From IMG/VR virus record IMGVR_UViG_3300028837_003734, positions 1 through 64,000 of that record: a stretch of 64,000 bases of DNA; one strand, written 5' to 3'. Numbering within the stretch: the stretch's first letter is position 1; every line of letters starts with the position of its first letter. The DNA comes from a virus. The notes beneath the pieces are model-generated. The model searched no databases, had not been told where the DNA came from, and worked only from the letters and a program-made list of their open reading frames with translations. The position numbers were made by a program, and so were the translations under genes. Shown piece by piece: positions 15,431-23,333 of this stretch.

Positions 15431-16711
15431 ATGTTACCGATAGAATCAGAACGGAATATTTCGGCGGAACAAGCCTCTTTAGGCTCGATGTTACTATCCC
15501 CGAGGGCCGTCTATGCTAGTGTGGAAATTCTGGAGCCTAATGATTACTATAAGACTTCTCATAGTAGAATATACCAGGTAATCCTCGAGCTATTCAATAA
15601 AAATATAGCTGTGGATCTGGTGACTTTATCAGAAGAATTGCAGAACAAAAACAAACTAATAGATATAGGAGGAATAACCTATCTGACCCAGCTGGTTAAT
15701 AGTGTACCTACTCCCGAGAATATAGAATTCTATAACCAGATTATTAAGAAAAAATCTAATCAACGAAAAATATTATTTATTTTAGAGGAACTAAAGTTAG
15801 AGAAGATAGACACCCAGAAGGCACTTGAAAAAATATCCCTGATACCGATAATCGAGATAAAGGAAGAAAACTTAAAAACACTATTGAAGAATACCTTAAA
15901 AATATCGGCAGAAGGAGTAGCCCACCGGTTTAAGATGGGACATCTTAATAGATACCTCGGGGGGATAGACAAAGGAGAAATAATAACTATTGGAGGATTT
16001 ACCAGCCAGGGGAAAACCTCATTTGCTATACAACTGGCTATAGATTTTATAGATGTGGTGGAAGAAAAAAAGATTCTTTATTTATCTTCAGAGATGACTG
16101 CACTAGAAATTTCTCGAAGATTGTTATCCAACTTGATGCCCAAGAATATCATGGATTTTAGGAAGGGAATATTCGATAAAGGAGAGAGAGAGGCCCTGGA
16201 TAGCATCGCTACCATAGTAGGGGATCATTGGAATTTGAATATCAAGAAGGTATTTGATATAGAGGACATAAGAAGATATATTCAAAAATATAATCCTGAA
16301 ATAGTATTCATGGATTACCTCCAGAACCTAGATAGGAAGAAGGCACTAACCGATTATCAGAAAGTGACTGGGAACATAAAAGACTTGCAGGGCATAACCC
16401 TGGGACGAGAAATATCCACTTTTGTGGTGAGTCAACTATCACGAGGCAATAAGAACATAATTAGAAAACCTAGACTCTCTGACCTTAGGGATAGTGGAAG
16501 AATTGAGGAATGCTCTCCCATCGTCCTTTTTGTTTACTGGGAAGAGCGACTCAAAGAAAAGATTGAGATGAGGACAGGTGGCGAATTACCAGAAAAGATG
16601 GAAATTCTGATTGCGAAGAATAGAGATGGGACGATTGGAAAATTTGCCTTAGATTTTTATCCAGAATATTGCCGGATAAAAGAAAGGGAATATACAGCAC
16701 ATGAGTATTAA
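15431..16711 (+). CDS. dnaB: Replicative DNA helicase, DnaB family
   Basis: ATG 15431 is chosen over upstream in-frame starts because AAGGAG lies just before it and the N-terminal DnaB motif SAEQASLGSMLL follows at once. The 426-residue hexameric helicase has the N-terminal helical domain (1-130), Walker A GGFTSQGKTS (about 188-197), LYLSSEMTALEI, Walker B IVFMDYLQNL and VVSQLSRG. It unwinds the phage replication fork. The gene is complete and preceded by loader and initiator-like genes. Confidence 0.97.
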   Translation: MLPIESERNISAEQASLGSMLLSPRAVYASVEILEPNDYYKTSHSRIYQVILELFNKNIAVDLVTLSEELQNKNKLIDIGGITYLTQLVNSVPTPENIEFYNQIIKKKSNQRKILFILEELKLEKIDTQKALEKISLIPIIEIKEENLKTLLKNTLKISAEGVAHRFKMGHLNRYLGGIDKGEIITIGGFTSQGKTSFAIQLAIDFIDVVEEKKILYLSSEMTALEISRRLLSNLMPKNIMDFRKGIFDKGEREALDSIATIVGDHWNLNIKKVFDIEDIRRYIQKYNPEIVFMDYLQNLDRKKALTDYQKVTGNIKDLQGITLGREISTFVVSQLSRGNKNIIRKPRLSDLRDSGRIEECSPIVLFVYWEERLKEKIEMRTGGELPEKMEILIAKNRDGTIGKFALDFYPEYCRIKEREYTAHEY

Positions 16712-16874
16712 ACCGTTCGCAAATCAAAAGAATAAGATGCATAGAGATAATAAATGGGAGACCTATGAGCAGAACAAGAAAAAATTATCCCATAAATATG
16801 GTTGGGATTCGAAACAGAATCCGGGCAGATATGGGCGGGCAGTAAAGTTGTTATGCAAGATAATGAAATTATAA
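16701..16874 (+). CDS. Small basic phage protein
   Basis: The 57-residue frame starts 11 nt before the end of dnaB. It has many Lys/Arg and contains YGWDSKQNPGRYGRAVKLL, a pattern typical of tiny conserved phage proteins following replication genes. No domain is recognised. The overlap with dnaB suggests coupled translation. Confidence 0.6.
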   Translation: MSIKPFANQKNKMHRDNKWETYEQNKKKLSHKYGWDSKQNPGRYGRAVKLLCKIMKL

Positions 16875-16921
16875 GATCCAATAAAAAGGAACTTTTTAAG
16901 GGAGAGGAGAGGGATGTAGCG

Positions 16922-17107
16922 ATGAGAAAAACATCTGGAGGAGCAAAGAAGCACGGCCGGAATAAGGAAAAATGCCAAAAATATAAGGAAGCGAATCGGA
17001 GGGAAGAGAATAAGATCAGGAAATGGAAGAAGCTAATTAAGAATTTATCCCCAGATAATAGCATGAGAAGACAGTTGGAAAAACGGATTAAAGAGGTGGA
17101 GAGATGA
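16922..17107 (+). CDS. Small basic protein of a common phage type
   Basis: ATG 16922 follows AGAGGAGAGGG. The 61-residue product begins MRKTSGGAKKHGRNKEKCQK and stays highly basic and helical. Near-identical layouts (KTSGG...GRNK..C..Y) occur in many phages without known function. The frame is open further upstream, but that part overlaps the previous gene and lacks a ribosome site. It overlaps the next gene by ATGA. Confidence 0.75.
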   Translation: MRKTSGGAKKHGRNKEKCQKYKEANRREENKIRKWKKLIKNLSPDNSMRRQLEKRIKEVER

Positions 17108-17346
17108 GAAAGTTCGAGAATCTATTAATTGTGCTTATAGTCATAATGGTTTTAGTAGGATTATGGGTCTCGTATTTGAGCTTTAAGATAGAAAAGAATG
17201 AACTTCTAATTAAGATTTTAATTAGCCGGGATGGGACCAACGTAGAGCTGATTGGAGCAATACAGGACAGGCTGGAGAGGCTGGAAGAAAGGTACAGTGA
17301 TTTTAAAGAGAACAGAGGATTGCTACTGTTAAGAGGATATCCTTGA
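17104..17346 (+). CDS. Single-pass membrane protein with coiled coil
   Basis: The 80-residue protein has a transmembrane segment at about residues 6-27 (LLIVLIVIMVLVGLWVSYL) and a short coiled coil (LIGAIQDRLERLEERY). The layout resembles small phage spanin-like or lysis accessory proteins, but no lysis cassette surrounds it. It starts in an ATGA overlap. Confidence 0.65.
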   Translation: MRKFENLLIVLIVIMVLVGLWVSYLSFKIEKNELLIKILISRDGTNVELIGAIQDRLERLEERYSDFKENRGLLLLRGYP

Positions 17347-17399
17347 CTAATGTATTGAGCAAATAAGAGGCAGAAAACTAAATTAGAAAGGAAGGCAGT

Positions 17400-17633
17400 A
17401 TGCAGAAAGCGATTAGAAAATATCTCAAGAAAGAGGCTGAAAGGATAGATAGTAGCATGGGTAAGGACTATATTAATCAGACCTTCGATATGCTCGATTC
17501 TGAGATCGACAAGGCAAAGAGAAGGGAAATTAAGAGGGCCAGAAGGAAGAAGTTAGGAGAATGGAAGCGAATAGAGAAAATGAACTGCGGGCATGATAAG
17601 AAAAGAAGGTTAAAAGGGAGGTCGAGAAGATGA
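17400..17633 (+). CDS. Small basic helical protein
   Basis: The 77-residue Lys/Arg-rich protein has a ribosome site GAAAGGAAGG. The C-terminal half (KRREIKRARRKKLGEWKR, then CGHDKKRRLKGRSRR) is strongly basic and could bind nucleic acid. It overlaps the next gene by ATGA. The role is unknown. Confidence 0.65.
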   Translation: MQKAIRKYLKKEAERIDSSMGKDYINQTFDMLDSEIDKAKRREIKRARRKKLGEWKRIEKMNCGHDKKRRLKGRSRR

Positions 17634-17848
17634 CAAATAAAAGAGAAGAATTTAATCTGATTACAATTTATGGGGATGAAATTAAAATCATAACAGATTT
17701 AGACTGTATTGATGCTGTATATACAGAAATGCTAAGTGATCTAGACGCTAATAATATTTATTATGTCGGGGGGAATGGCGAATCAGCGATATTCAAAGGT
17801 CATGAATTAAGCGTGATAGATTTCAAAAAAGTTATAGGAAGAGATTAA
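17630..17848 (+). CDS. Small acidic unknown protein
   Basis: The 72-residue beta-rich protein contains ITIYGDEIKIITDLDCID and FKGHELSVIDFKKV. Acidic small proteins of this kind include anti-host or DNA-mimic proteins, but there is nothing specific here. It starts in an ATGA overlap with a strongly basic neighbour. Confidence 0.65.
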   Translation: MTNKREEFNLITIYGDEIKIITDLDCIDAVYTEMLSDLDANNIYYVGGNGESAIFKGHELSVIDFKKVIGRD

Positions 17849-17899
17849 AAAGAAGAAATGAAATTTAAAAAAAAGTATTTTTATTGGAGGTTAAATAAA

Positions 17900-18073
17900 A
17901 TGATAATAATTAGGAATATTATTATTGGTTTACTTCTACTTTTTATGTTATTTGTCTTAATAGACCAATTTAAAAGAAGTAGAATGCTGAATGAAAGACG
18001 AAAAAAAAGAATAATTGATAGTAAGCAAAAATTAAAACCAGAGATGCGAGATCCAATATTAAAAAGAGGTTAG
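17900..18073 (+). CDS. Small membrane protein
   Basis: ATG 17900 follows TTGGAGG by about 10 nt and is preferred to ATG 17858. The 57-residue product is a hydrophobic N-terminal segment (IIIRNIIIGLLLLFMLFVLI) and a basic cytoplasmic tail. Function is unknown; holin-like and other inner-membrane roles are possible. Confidence 0.65.
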   Translation: MIIIRNIIIGLLLLFMLFVLIDQFKRSRMLNERRKKRIIDSKQKLKPEMRDPILKRG

Positions 18074-18087
18074 AATGCAGGCTAAGA

Positions 18088-18420
18088 ATGAAAATTAGAA
18101 ACCGGCTTTTAGATAAAAGAGAATATAAAGGGCGATTGACTGGGGCAGCAGATAAAATGTGCCCTTGCCGGGTCTGTTGGAATCCCCACGATTGCGGGTA
18201 CCGAGCAGGCAATGGTAAATGGATAACGGTAATGCGTTGTGTGACAAATTATAAAAGTGGCTGCCCATTCGATATCAATAAAGAACTACCAAGACCGATT
18301 CATGTTATCCGCGCAAAAGCTGGAAGGAAGGGGCAGACAAGAATATGTTTAAGGTGTGGCCAGAGAATAGTTATTGGAGAGGCCGATTTTATTACATTTG
18401 AAGCATATAAAAAATTATGA
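18088..18420 (+). CDS. Cysteine-rich zinc-binding protein
   Basis: The 110-residue protein contains CPCRVCWNPHDCGYR, then MRCVTNYKSGC and a final CLRCGQRI knuckle, nine cysteines in all, enough for two zinc sites. The C-terminal CLRCGQRIVIGEADF looks like a ribbon end. No family is recognised. It lies in the run of small genes following the replication block. Confidence 0.65.
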   Translation: MKIRNRLLDKREYKGRLTGAADKMCPCRVCWNPHDCGYRAGNGKWITVMRCVTNYKSGCPFDINKELPRPIHVIRAKAGRKGQTRICLRCGQRIVIGEADFITFEAYKKL

Positions 18421-18429
18421 GGAGGCAAG

Positions 18430-18612
18430 ATGATGTTTCCTACCATAAAGACTTATTATGAGCAGATAAAAAGAAACAGTGAATTCAATGATTTTTCGAA
18501 GAGACTTAAAAAAAATATTGAGAAATTAGTGGTGAAGGATAAGAAATATTCCTGGGAAGATGAAGCTGACGTAAATTTTAGAAAGGCTGCGGTGGAAGAA
18601 AATGAAAAATAA
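18430..18612 (+). CDS. Small helical protein
   Basis: The 60-residue charged helical protein has a GGAGGC ribosome site 6 nt upstream. It overlaps the start of the radical-SAM-like gene by 11 nt. No motif is seen; the strong ribosome site and tight packing support it as real. Confidence 0.6.
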   Translation: MMFPTIKTYYEQIKRNSEFNDFSKRLKKNIEKLVVKDKKYSWEDEADVNFRKAAVEENEK

Positions 18613-19330
18613 AATCGGGTGGTGTTCGATGACGTGGAATCCGTGCTGGGGCTGCAGGAACAACTGTAGCTATTGTTACGCCAGGGCAATAGCAAAGAGG
18701 TTTTGGAAACAGAGATATAGTGATGAGTTTAATTTTTATTATATGGCACATCCTAATTGGGTTTGGACAGGAGGTTACTTATCGGGTTTAAAGAATTTTA
18801 AACCTACATTTTTATATTCTCAATATGCTAAAAAATTTCCCCAAAAGACCCAAAAGATATTCGTGGGATCAATGAGCGAAATAGCTCATTGGAAAGATGA
18901 GTGGTTAGAAAAAGTGTTGGAAAAAGTAAAACAATATCCCCAACATATCTTCCAATTTCTGACAAGATATCCGGAGGTTTATGATAGATATATTTTCCCG
19001 AGAAACTGCTGGCTGGGAGTAACCATAACAAGAGAAAAAGATTTTGAGAGAGGGATCCCTTATCTATTTATTACGAGCTGCAATATAACCTTTGTGTCAA
19101 TCGAACCTATACTCGAATATATTAACCCCGGACCTTTTTTAAATGCAAATATTGATTGGGTGATCCTGGGAGCAGAGACCGGGAAGAGGAAGGGGAAGGT
19201 CATACCAAAAAGAGATTGGGTAGAGAATATAGTAAATTATTGTAAATGGAATAATATCTCGGTCTACTTGAAAGATAGTCTGAAAGAAATCTATCCGGAA
19301 AAGATAAAAATGTTTCCTAAAATTAATTAA
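18602..19330 (+). CDS. Phage Gp37/Gp68 family (DUF5131) radical-SAM-like protein
   Basis: The 242-residue protein opens with IGWCSMTWNPCWGCRNNCSYCYARA. The CxxxCxxC arrangement holds the 4Fe-4S cluster typical of the Gp37/Gp68 (DUF5131) family, and later blocks IFVGSMSE, FQFLTRYPE, WLGVTI and WVILGAETG also match. Members are common in phages; the substrate is unknown, with DNA or tRNA base modification suspected from related radical SAM enzymes. It overlaps the preceding small gene. Confidence 0.9.
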   Translation: MKNKIGWCSMTWNPCWGCRNNCSYCYARAIAKRFWKQRYSDEFNFYYMAHPNWVWTGGYLSGLKNFKPTFLYSQYAKKFPQKTQKIFVGSMSEIAHWKDEWLEKVLEKVKQYPQHIFQFLTRYPEVYDRYIFPRNCWLGVTITREKDFERGIPYLFITSCNITFVSIEPILEYINPGPFLNANIDWVILGAETGKRKGKVIPKRDWVENIVNYCKWNNISVYLKDSLKEIYPEKIKMFPKIN

Positions 19331-19348
19331 GAAAGGAGGAAAGAAGAG

Positions 19349-19645
19349 ATGACAGGAGAATTAAGCAGTGGAGAAAGTAAGAAACCAGCGACTACTGGGG
19401 ATATATCAAAAGTCGTTTTTTCCGTATTAGATCGGGCTAAAGAACTGAATATAATTATATCTGAAGTAAATAGCGAGCTAGTTGGTTCCCCGATGGAAGT
19501 GCAAGAGGAAAAGGATCTTGCCAAGAAGGCTTCCGAAGGATGGATTGAAAATGAATATAAAAGACTCTGCGAAATTAGAGAACAAATGAATAGAGTATCA
19601 GAGAGAATGCAGTTATTAAAAAGCCGGCTAAAGACGGAGAAATAA
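19349..19645 (+). CDS. Small coiled-coil protein
   Basis: The 98-residue protein has an AAGGAGG ribosome site. A flexible N-terminus is followed by two helices with heptad character (VLDRAKELNIIISEVNSEL; EIREQMNRVSERMQLL). The pattern recurs in small phage structural or replication accessories. No family is assigned. Confidence 0.65.
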   Translation: MTGELSSGESKKPATTGDISKVVFSVLDRAKELNIIISEVNSELVGSPMEVQEEKDLAKKASEGWIENEYKRLCEIREQMNRVSERMQLLKSRLKTEK

Positions 19646-19660
19646 GAGAGGTGAACAAAG

Positions 19661-19732
19661 ATGTGGTATTGGTTCATAGGAATTGTAGTAGTGGTGGCAA
19701 TAGTAACATATTTAATATTAAAAAGAAGATAG
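19661..19732 (+). CDS. Tiny membrane peptide
   Basis: The 23-residue frame behind an AGAGGTG site is a single hydrophobic helix (WYWFIGIVVVVAIVTYLIL) ending in KRR. Its composition and ribosome site support expression. It is the last gene before the structured RNA array. Confidence 0.5.
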   Translation: MWYWFIGIVVVVAIVTYLILKRR

Positions 19733-19742
19733 AAATGAGAAT

Positions 19743-20585
19743 GGGGCGGAGTACTATTGGTATGTTATGTCTAAAGAGCTAATAGAAGAGGCATGTCTCT
19801 GTCCTAGTGGACCGGAAAGCTATAATAAAATTGCTTAAATTGCTACAATAAAGATGCTTCCGGTAGAGGATCGTGAGGCAGAATGCTAAAGGAATGGTGA
19901 TATAAAAAAGCTTGTAATATATCTGCTTTTGCCTCCCAAAAAAAAGAAAATTGAGAGATAGAACGCTAATAGGGAACTGTAGACTGGAGAATTGCTACTA
20001 AATATATGCTTCTATTATTAGATGACAGAAAGATCAAAGAGATGGGCAGAGAGCTAGGATGGTATTGATTTATTTAGTTGGCGAATGCCTCTGTCCGTCT
20101 CTAAGGATGGGGAGGCGGAGTACTGAAAAACATTTTATTCCGAAGATAGATAAAAGCCTTATGTCTCTGCCTAAATCTCCTCGGAAAGCTAAAAGGAAGA
20201 TGCTTAACATGCTATTAGCGAGGTTACTTCCGAGAAGAAGATACTGTGGGCAGAATGCTACTAATTCGATATCGATAGACTAAAGAATGTTTGCTTCTGC
20301 CTTAATAAAAGCTGGGACAGGCAAAGAGCTAAAATTATAATGACTTATTCGTTTAGGCCAAAATTGCCTTTTGTCTATCTTAGATATTAGAAAAAAAGGG
20401 AAGGAGAACTATTATAGCATTATATTCGAAGGGATTACTAATAGAAATATGTCTCTGACTGACAAAACGGAAAGTTAAAGCGATAATGTTTAATGTGCTG
20501 ATCAAGAATTGCTTCCGAATAAAATACTGCAGACAGAATGCTAGCGTAAGAATACGAAAAAGCTATTTATAGATTGCTTCTGCCT
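19743..20585 (+). ncRNA. RNA array A, left part: about 12 related hairpins
   Basis: No supported gene lies in 19733-20611. Hairpins are at 19743-19805, 19811-19864, 19875-19935, 19957-20016, 20038-20102 (14-bp stem), 20113-20172, 20180-20234, 20248-20302, 20315-20376, 20403-20456 (weak), 20468-20517 and 20531-20585. Stems differ in sequence but pair. Each is followed on the 5' side by one unpaired base and GC, AC or GT plus TA, and preceded on the 3' side by T plus GC or GT. That gives two further covarying pairs (G-C/C-G, A-U/C-G, G-C/U-G) and a variable TA...T loop. A three-hairpin superunit of about 190 nt recurs three times. A Cys-poor frame at 20059-20283 inside the array is rejected as coding. 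Confidence 0.85.
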
Positions 20586-20611
20586 CGCTAAAGAAAGAAA
20601 GGTGATTTAAA

Positions 20612-21544
20612 ATGTATTTTGTTAAATGGTCCATTAAAAAGGAATTAAAGGTCTTTGATCTCGCGAATGAGAAATCCAAAACCATGGCCCCGAGCGTCGG
20701 AGAATTCTCCAAATTTCTGGATAAGATTGAAAAGGAAAATTCCTTCTATTTCGAGGAAGGTGGCGGAGACTCCTTTAAACTCTTAGCTAGGAGAAGGGGC
20801 CATCAGGTATTTACACTGCCGGGAATCAGAACTAAGGAGTGCCGGGAGAACCTGAAGCTACCAAAAACAGACAAGAACGACGCTTTTGCCGTAAAACATT
20901 TAATTAAGGAGCACCCTGAAGATTTTTATGAATTCAAAGAGCTAGACGAAATGACTGCCCGGATCAGCATAATATTCAAAGAGCGTGCTGATACTGAAAA
21001 GATTATGGTGGCGACTAAATTAAGGCTGTTCGCTCTAAAGAATAGATTAGAATTGGTGAATCTGAACGGATACGAGAAAGAGGCGGTGGAGAAAAAGGAG
21101 GCAGTTATCCAGGCCCTAGAAGAAGATTTCGAACTTCAAACTAAACTATTACAAGCAGAAGTAAGGAAACATCCTGTCTGGAAGGATTATCTAAAGGGGA
21201 TAAAGGGAGTCGGACCTGCAGTAGCCGGTGGCCTGATAACCGGTATTAAAAGGGCTTCCCGGTTTAGCGATAAGTATGCCCTGAGACATTATGCCGGAAT
21301 GGTAGCCAAGAAGGGGAATCAGAGATTTAACCACCAATTGAAGAGGGCATTATTTCATTTTGCCGAACAGGTTATACGACAGAATACTCCGATCTGGCGA
21401 AAGCTATATGATGATATGAAGATTTTTTATGGCAATAAACACCCGGATTGGAGTAAAGGCAAGATAAATAATTACAGCAAAAAGTTTATAGAAACACGAT
21501 TCTTGAATGAATTATTCGAAGAGATAAAGATGGTGGAGAGATGA
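20612..21544 (+). CDS. IS110-family DEDD transposase-like protein with altered catalytic residues
   Basis: The 310-residue protein has the IS110 layout: an N-terminal RuvC-like DEDD domain (PF01548 type), a coiled coil (about 110-185) and a C-terminal Transposase_20 domain starting IKGVGPAVAGG (about 196) and FSDKYALRHYAGM (about 217-230). KTDKNDA (D87, D90) and the glutamate region FYFEEGGGD (E48/E49) are present. In the first strand, where active members have G-I-D-W-S, this protein has F-V-K5-W-S, so the first aspartate is Lys. The segment with the catalytic Ser-Gly is also absent: AGM is followed by VAKKGNQRF. DNA cleavage is therefore doubtful while RNA and DNA binding may remain. It starts behind AAAGGTGA. 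Structured RNAs flank it on both sides and its stop codon lies in the first downstream hairpin. Confidence 0.85.
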   Translation: MYFVKWSIKKELKVFDLANEKSKTMAPSVGEFSKFLDKIEKENSFYFEEGGGDSFKLLARRRGHQVFTLPGIRTKECRENLKLPKTDKNDAFAVKHLIKEHPEDFYEFKELDEMTARISIIFKERADTEKIMVATKLRLFALKNRLELVNLNGYEKEAVEKKEAVIQALEEDFELQTKLLQAEVRKHPVWKDYLKGIKGVGPAVAGGLITGIKRASRFSDKYALRHYAGMVAKKGNQRFNHQLKRALFHFAEQVIRQNTPIWRKLYDDMKIFYGNKHPDWSKGKINNYSKKFIETRFLNELFEEIKMVER

Positions 21545-21973
21545 TGCTAAAAGCAATGTGCCCTTAGGCTAGAGTATGATTGCTCATCTCCGATAAAAAA
21601 ATGGAAAGTTGAAAATGTTAGGATGTAAATGTGAATTAGCATATCATTAATAACTTGTTGCTTTTTGACTTTCTAACTGAGGGGCCGGGTTATAAGGAAT
21701 GTTAGATATTGCATGTAATAAAATATTTACTGCTGGTCTTGTGCCTCCTCATAATCCAGTCTGAGCTACTGTAACGGAATAATATAGGGAAGGGATAAGG
21801 AAATGAAAATGGTGGAGAGAGGCTGACAATGAGAGGCTGACAATGACGAACTGAGCTGTTGAGATGACGTTATTTTTAATCTGCTCTAAACAGAATGATA
21901 TAGGAAAAAAAAGAATAGAGAGATAATGCTACAGATGAAGTGCTTTTAAGCTAATTAGAATATGCTTATTTCT
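21538..21973 (+). ncRNA. RNA array A, right part: four to five hairpins
   Basis: Hairpins of the same class lie at 21538-21590 (GAGATGA/TCATCTC, overlapping the recombinase stop codon), 21604-21673 (12-bp stem), 21678-21751 and 21919-21973 (8-bp stem). A weak one lies near 21850-21890. All four clear members keep the 1-nt bulge, GC or GT plus TA on the 5' side and TGC on the 3' side. A 14-bp tandem repeat (GAGAGGCTGACAAT, 21817-21844) lies between them. No gene is seen in 21545-21992. Confidence 0.8.
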
Positions 21974-21992
21974 AAGAAAAGGAGGAATAAAT

Positions 21993-22277
21993 ATGTTAAC
22001 CATCTATAAATATCCGATCCCTGTAGAAGACCATTTCACTTTAGAATTGCCTAAGGATGCTAAAATACTGACGGTCCAAACTCAAAGAGGCGCTCCTTAT
22101 TTATGGGCAATGGTAGATTCAGAAACAGAAAAGGAAACTAGGTATTTTAGGCTAAGTGGGACCGGTCATCCTTTGGGTGAAGATTACCTCAGAATAATTA
22201 ATTATATAGGAACTTTTCAAATAGAAAATGGGGCATTAGTATTTCATTTGTTCGAGATTAAGAAAGGAGAATTTTAA
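21993..22277 (+). CDS. DUF7352-type small phage protein
   Basis: The 94-residue protein contains IYKYPIPVEDHFTLELPKDAKIL, VQTQRGAPYLWAMVD, FRLSGTGHPL and YIGTFQIENGALVFHLFE, the complete pattern of a widespread small beta-rich phage/plasmid family. Function is unknown. An AAAGGAGG site fixes the start right after the RNA array. It is followed 2 nt later by the ClpP-like gene. Confidence 0.8.
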   Translation: MLTIYKYPIPVEDHFTLELPKDAKILTVQTQRGAPYLWAMVDSETEKETRYFRLSGTGHPLGEDYLRIINYIGTFQIENGALVFHLFEIKKGEF

Positions 22278-22279
22278 AA

Positions 22280-22900
22280 ATGAGCGATTTTTATTGGGGG
22301 AAGAAAGAAGAAATACCACCCAAAGAGGACTCGAAGTCTCAGCAGGAAGAGAAAGCCCGTCCGTCTTTTGTCGAAGTGGTAGAAAATAGGATTTATTTCT
22401 ATTCTCGTATTGAAACAGAAAAAATATTACAACTTAATAGAAATATATTGAGCATGGGAATTAATTTGCAACGCGAGGCCACAATTCAAAATCGGGAGCC
22501 TGCTAATATCTATCTTCATATCCAAAGTTACGGTGGCAGTATCTTTGCAGGGATGGCGGGAATGGATGAAATAATTAAGAGCGTTGTTCCTGTCCATACA
22601 ATGATTGATGGGTGTTGTGCTAGTGCAGCAACCTTCTTGAGCGTTTGTGGAAAAAGGAGATTTATCAATCGTCATGCTTATATGCTCATCCATCAACTGA
22701 GTTCCTTTATGTGGGGCAAGTATGAGGAGTTTAAGGATGAGATCCAGAATCTGGATAAGATTATGGTGATGATAAAGCAAGTCTATAAAGAATATACGCA
22801 GATTCCCATGAGCAAACTTGACGGAATATTGAAGCATGACCTTTGGTTTGACGCTGGCCAATGCAAGGAATATGGTTTGGTGGATGAAATCATTGTTTAA
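22280..22900 (+). CDS. ClpP-like serine protease
   Basis: The 206-residue protein has the ClpP/crotonase fold motifs IYLHIQSYGGSIFAGMAG and the catalytic Ser115 in GCCASAATF. His138 lies in MLIHQLSS, and a C-terminal acidic residue near WFDAGQCKEYGLVDEI completes the triad. Its N-terminal 30 residues are extended and charged. It is not beside head genes, so it is more likely a protein-turnover enzyme acting in the infected cell than a prohead protease. Confidence 0.9.
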   Translation: MSDFYWGKKEEIPPKEDSKSQQEEKARPSFVEVVENRIYFYSRIETEKILQLNRNILSMGINLQREATIQNREPANIYLHIQSYGGSIFAGMAGMDEIIKSVVPVHTMIDGCCASAATFLSVCGKRRFINRHAYMLIHQLSSFMWGKYEEFKDEIQNLDKIMVMIKQVYKEYTQIPMSKLDGILKHDLWFDAGQCKEYGLVDEIIV

Positions 22901-22946
22901 AATTTGGGGAAGATATTTAAAAAAAAAGAAAAGGAGATTTCTTATC

Positions 22947-23333
22947 ATGGATAAACACTATAGACACGGAGATATTTTGTTAATTAAAATTGATAAATTA
23001 CCTGAAAACATAAAATTTAAGGCTGAAGAGGATAAAATAATTCTAAGAGGAGAAGTTACCGGGCATGCTCACAGATTAAAGGGAAATGCTAAGATATTGG
23101 AAGTAGCCGAAAGGATTGCTAATAATCCGATTGGAGTTTGGGATGGGCAGATGCTCGTGGTGAACCCCGTTACGGCAGAACCAAAATCACAGGTAATAGG
23201 CTACGCAATGGTTAAAGAGCCAACAGAATTAATCCATGAAGAGCATAATGCCATAACTTTGCCTGTTGGAACTTATGAAATTAGGAGACAAAGAGAGTAT
23301 GATACAGATTATATCAAATTCGTTGAGGACTAG
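22947..23333 (+). CDS. Conserved-type phage protein (GEVTGHAHR motif)
   Basis: ATG 22947 is chosen because AAGGAG lies 11 nt upstream and the family-like start YRHGDILLIKIDKLPE follows. The 128-residue beta-rich protein has LRGEVTGHAHRL, MLVVNPVTAEP and HNAITLPVGTYEIRRQREYD, blocks shared by a phage/plasmid family of unknown function. Its end overlaps the next gene by 35 nt. Confidence 0.75.
   Translation: MDKHYRHGDILLIKIDKLPENIKFKAEEDKIILRGEVTGHAHRLKGNAKILEVAERIANNPIGVWDGQMLVVNPVTAEPKSQVIGYAMVKEPTELIHEEHNAITLPVGTYEIRRQREYDTDYIKFVED

Noticed and set aside
20059-20283. 74-codon open frame inside array A
   Set aside because: It runs through two clear hairpins, has no ribosome site and no family-like sequence.
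19743-20585. CRISPR array
   Set aside because: Units are hairpins with differing stems and no identical direct repeat; only short core positions are shared, and no cas gene is near.
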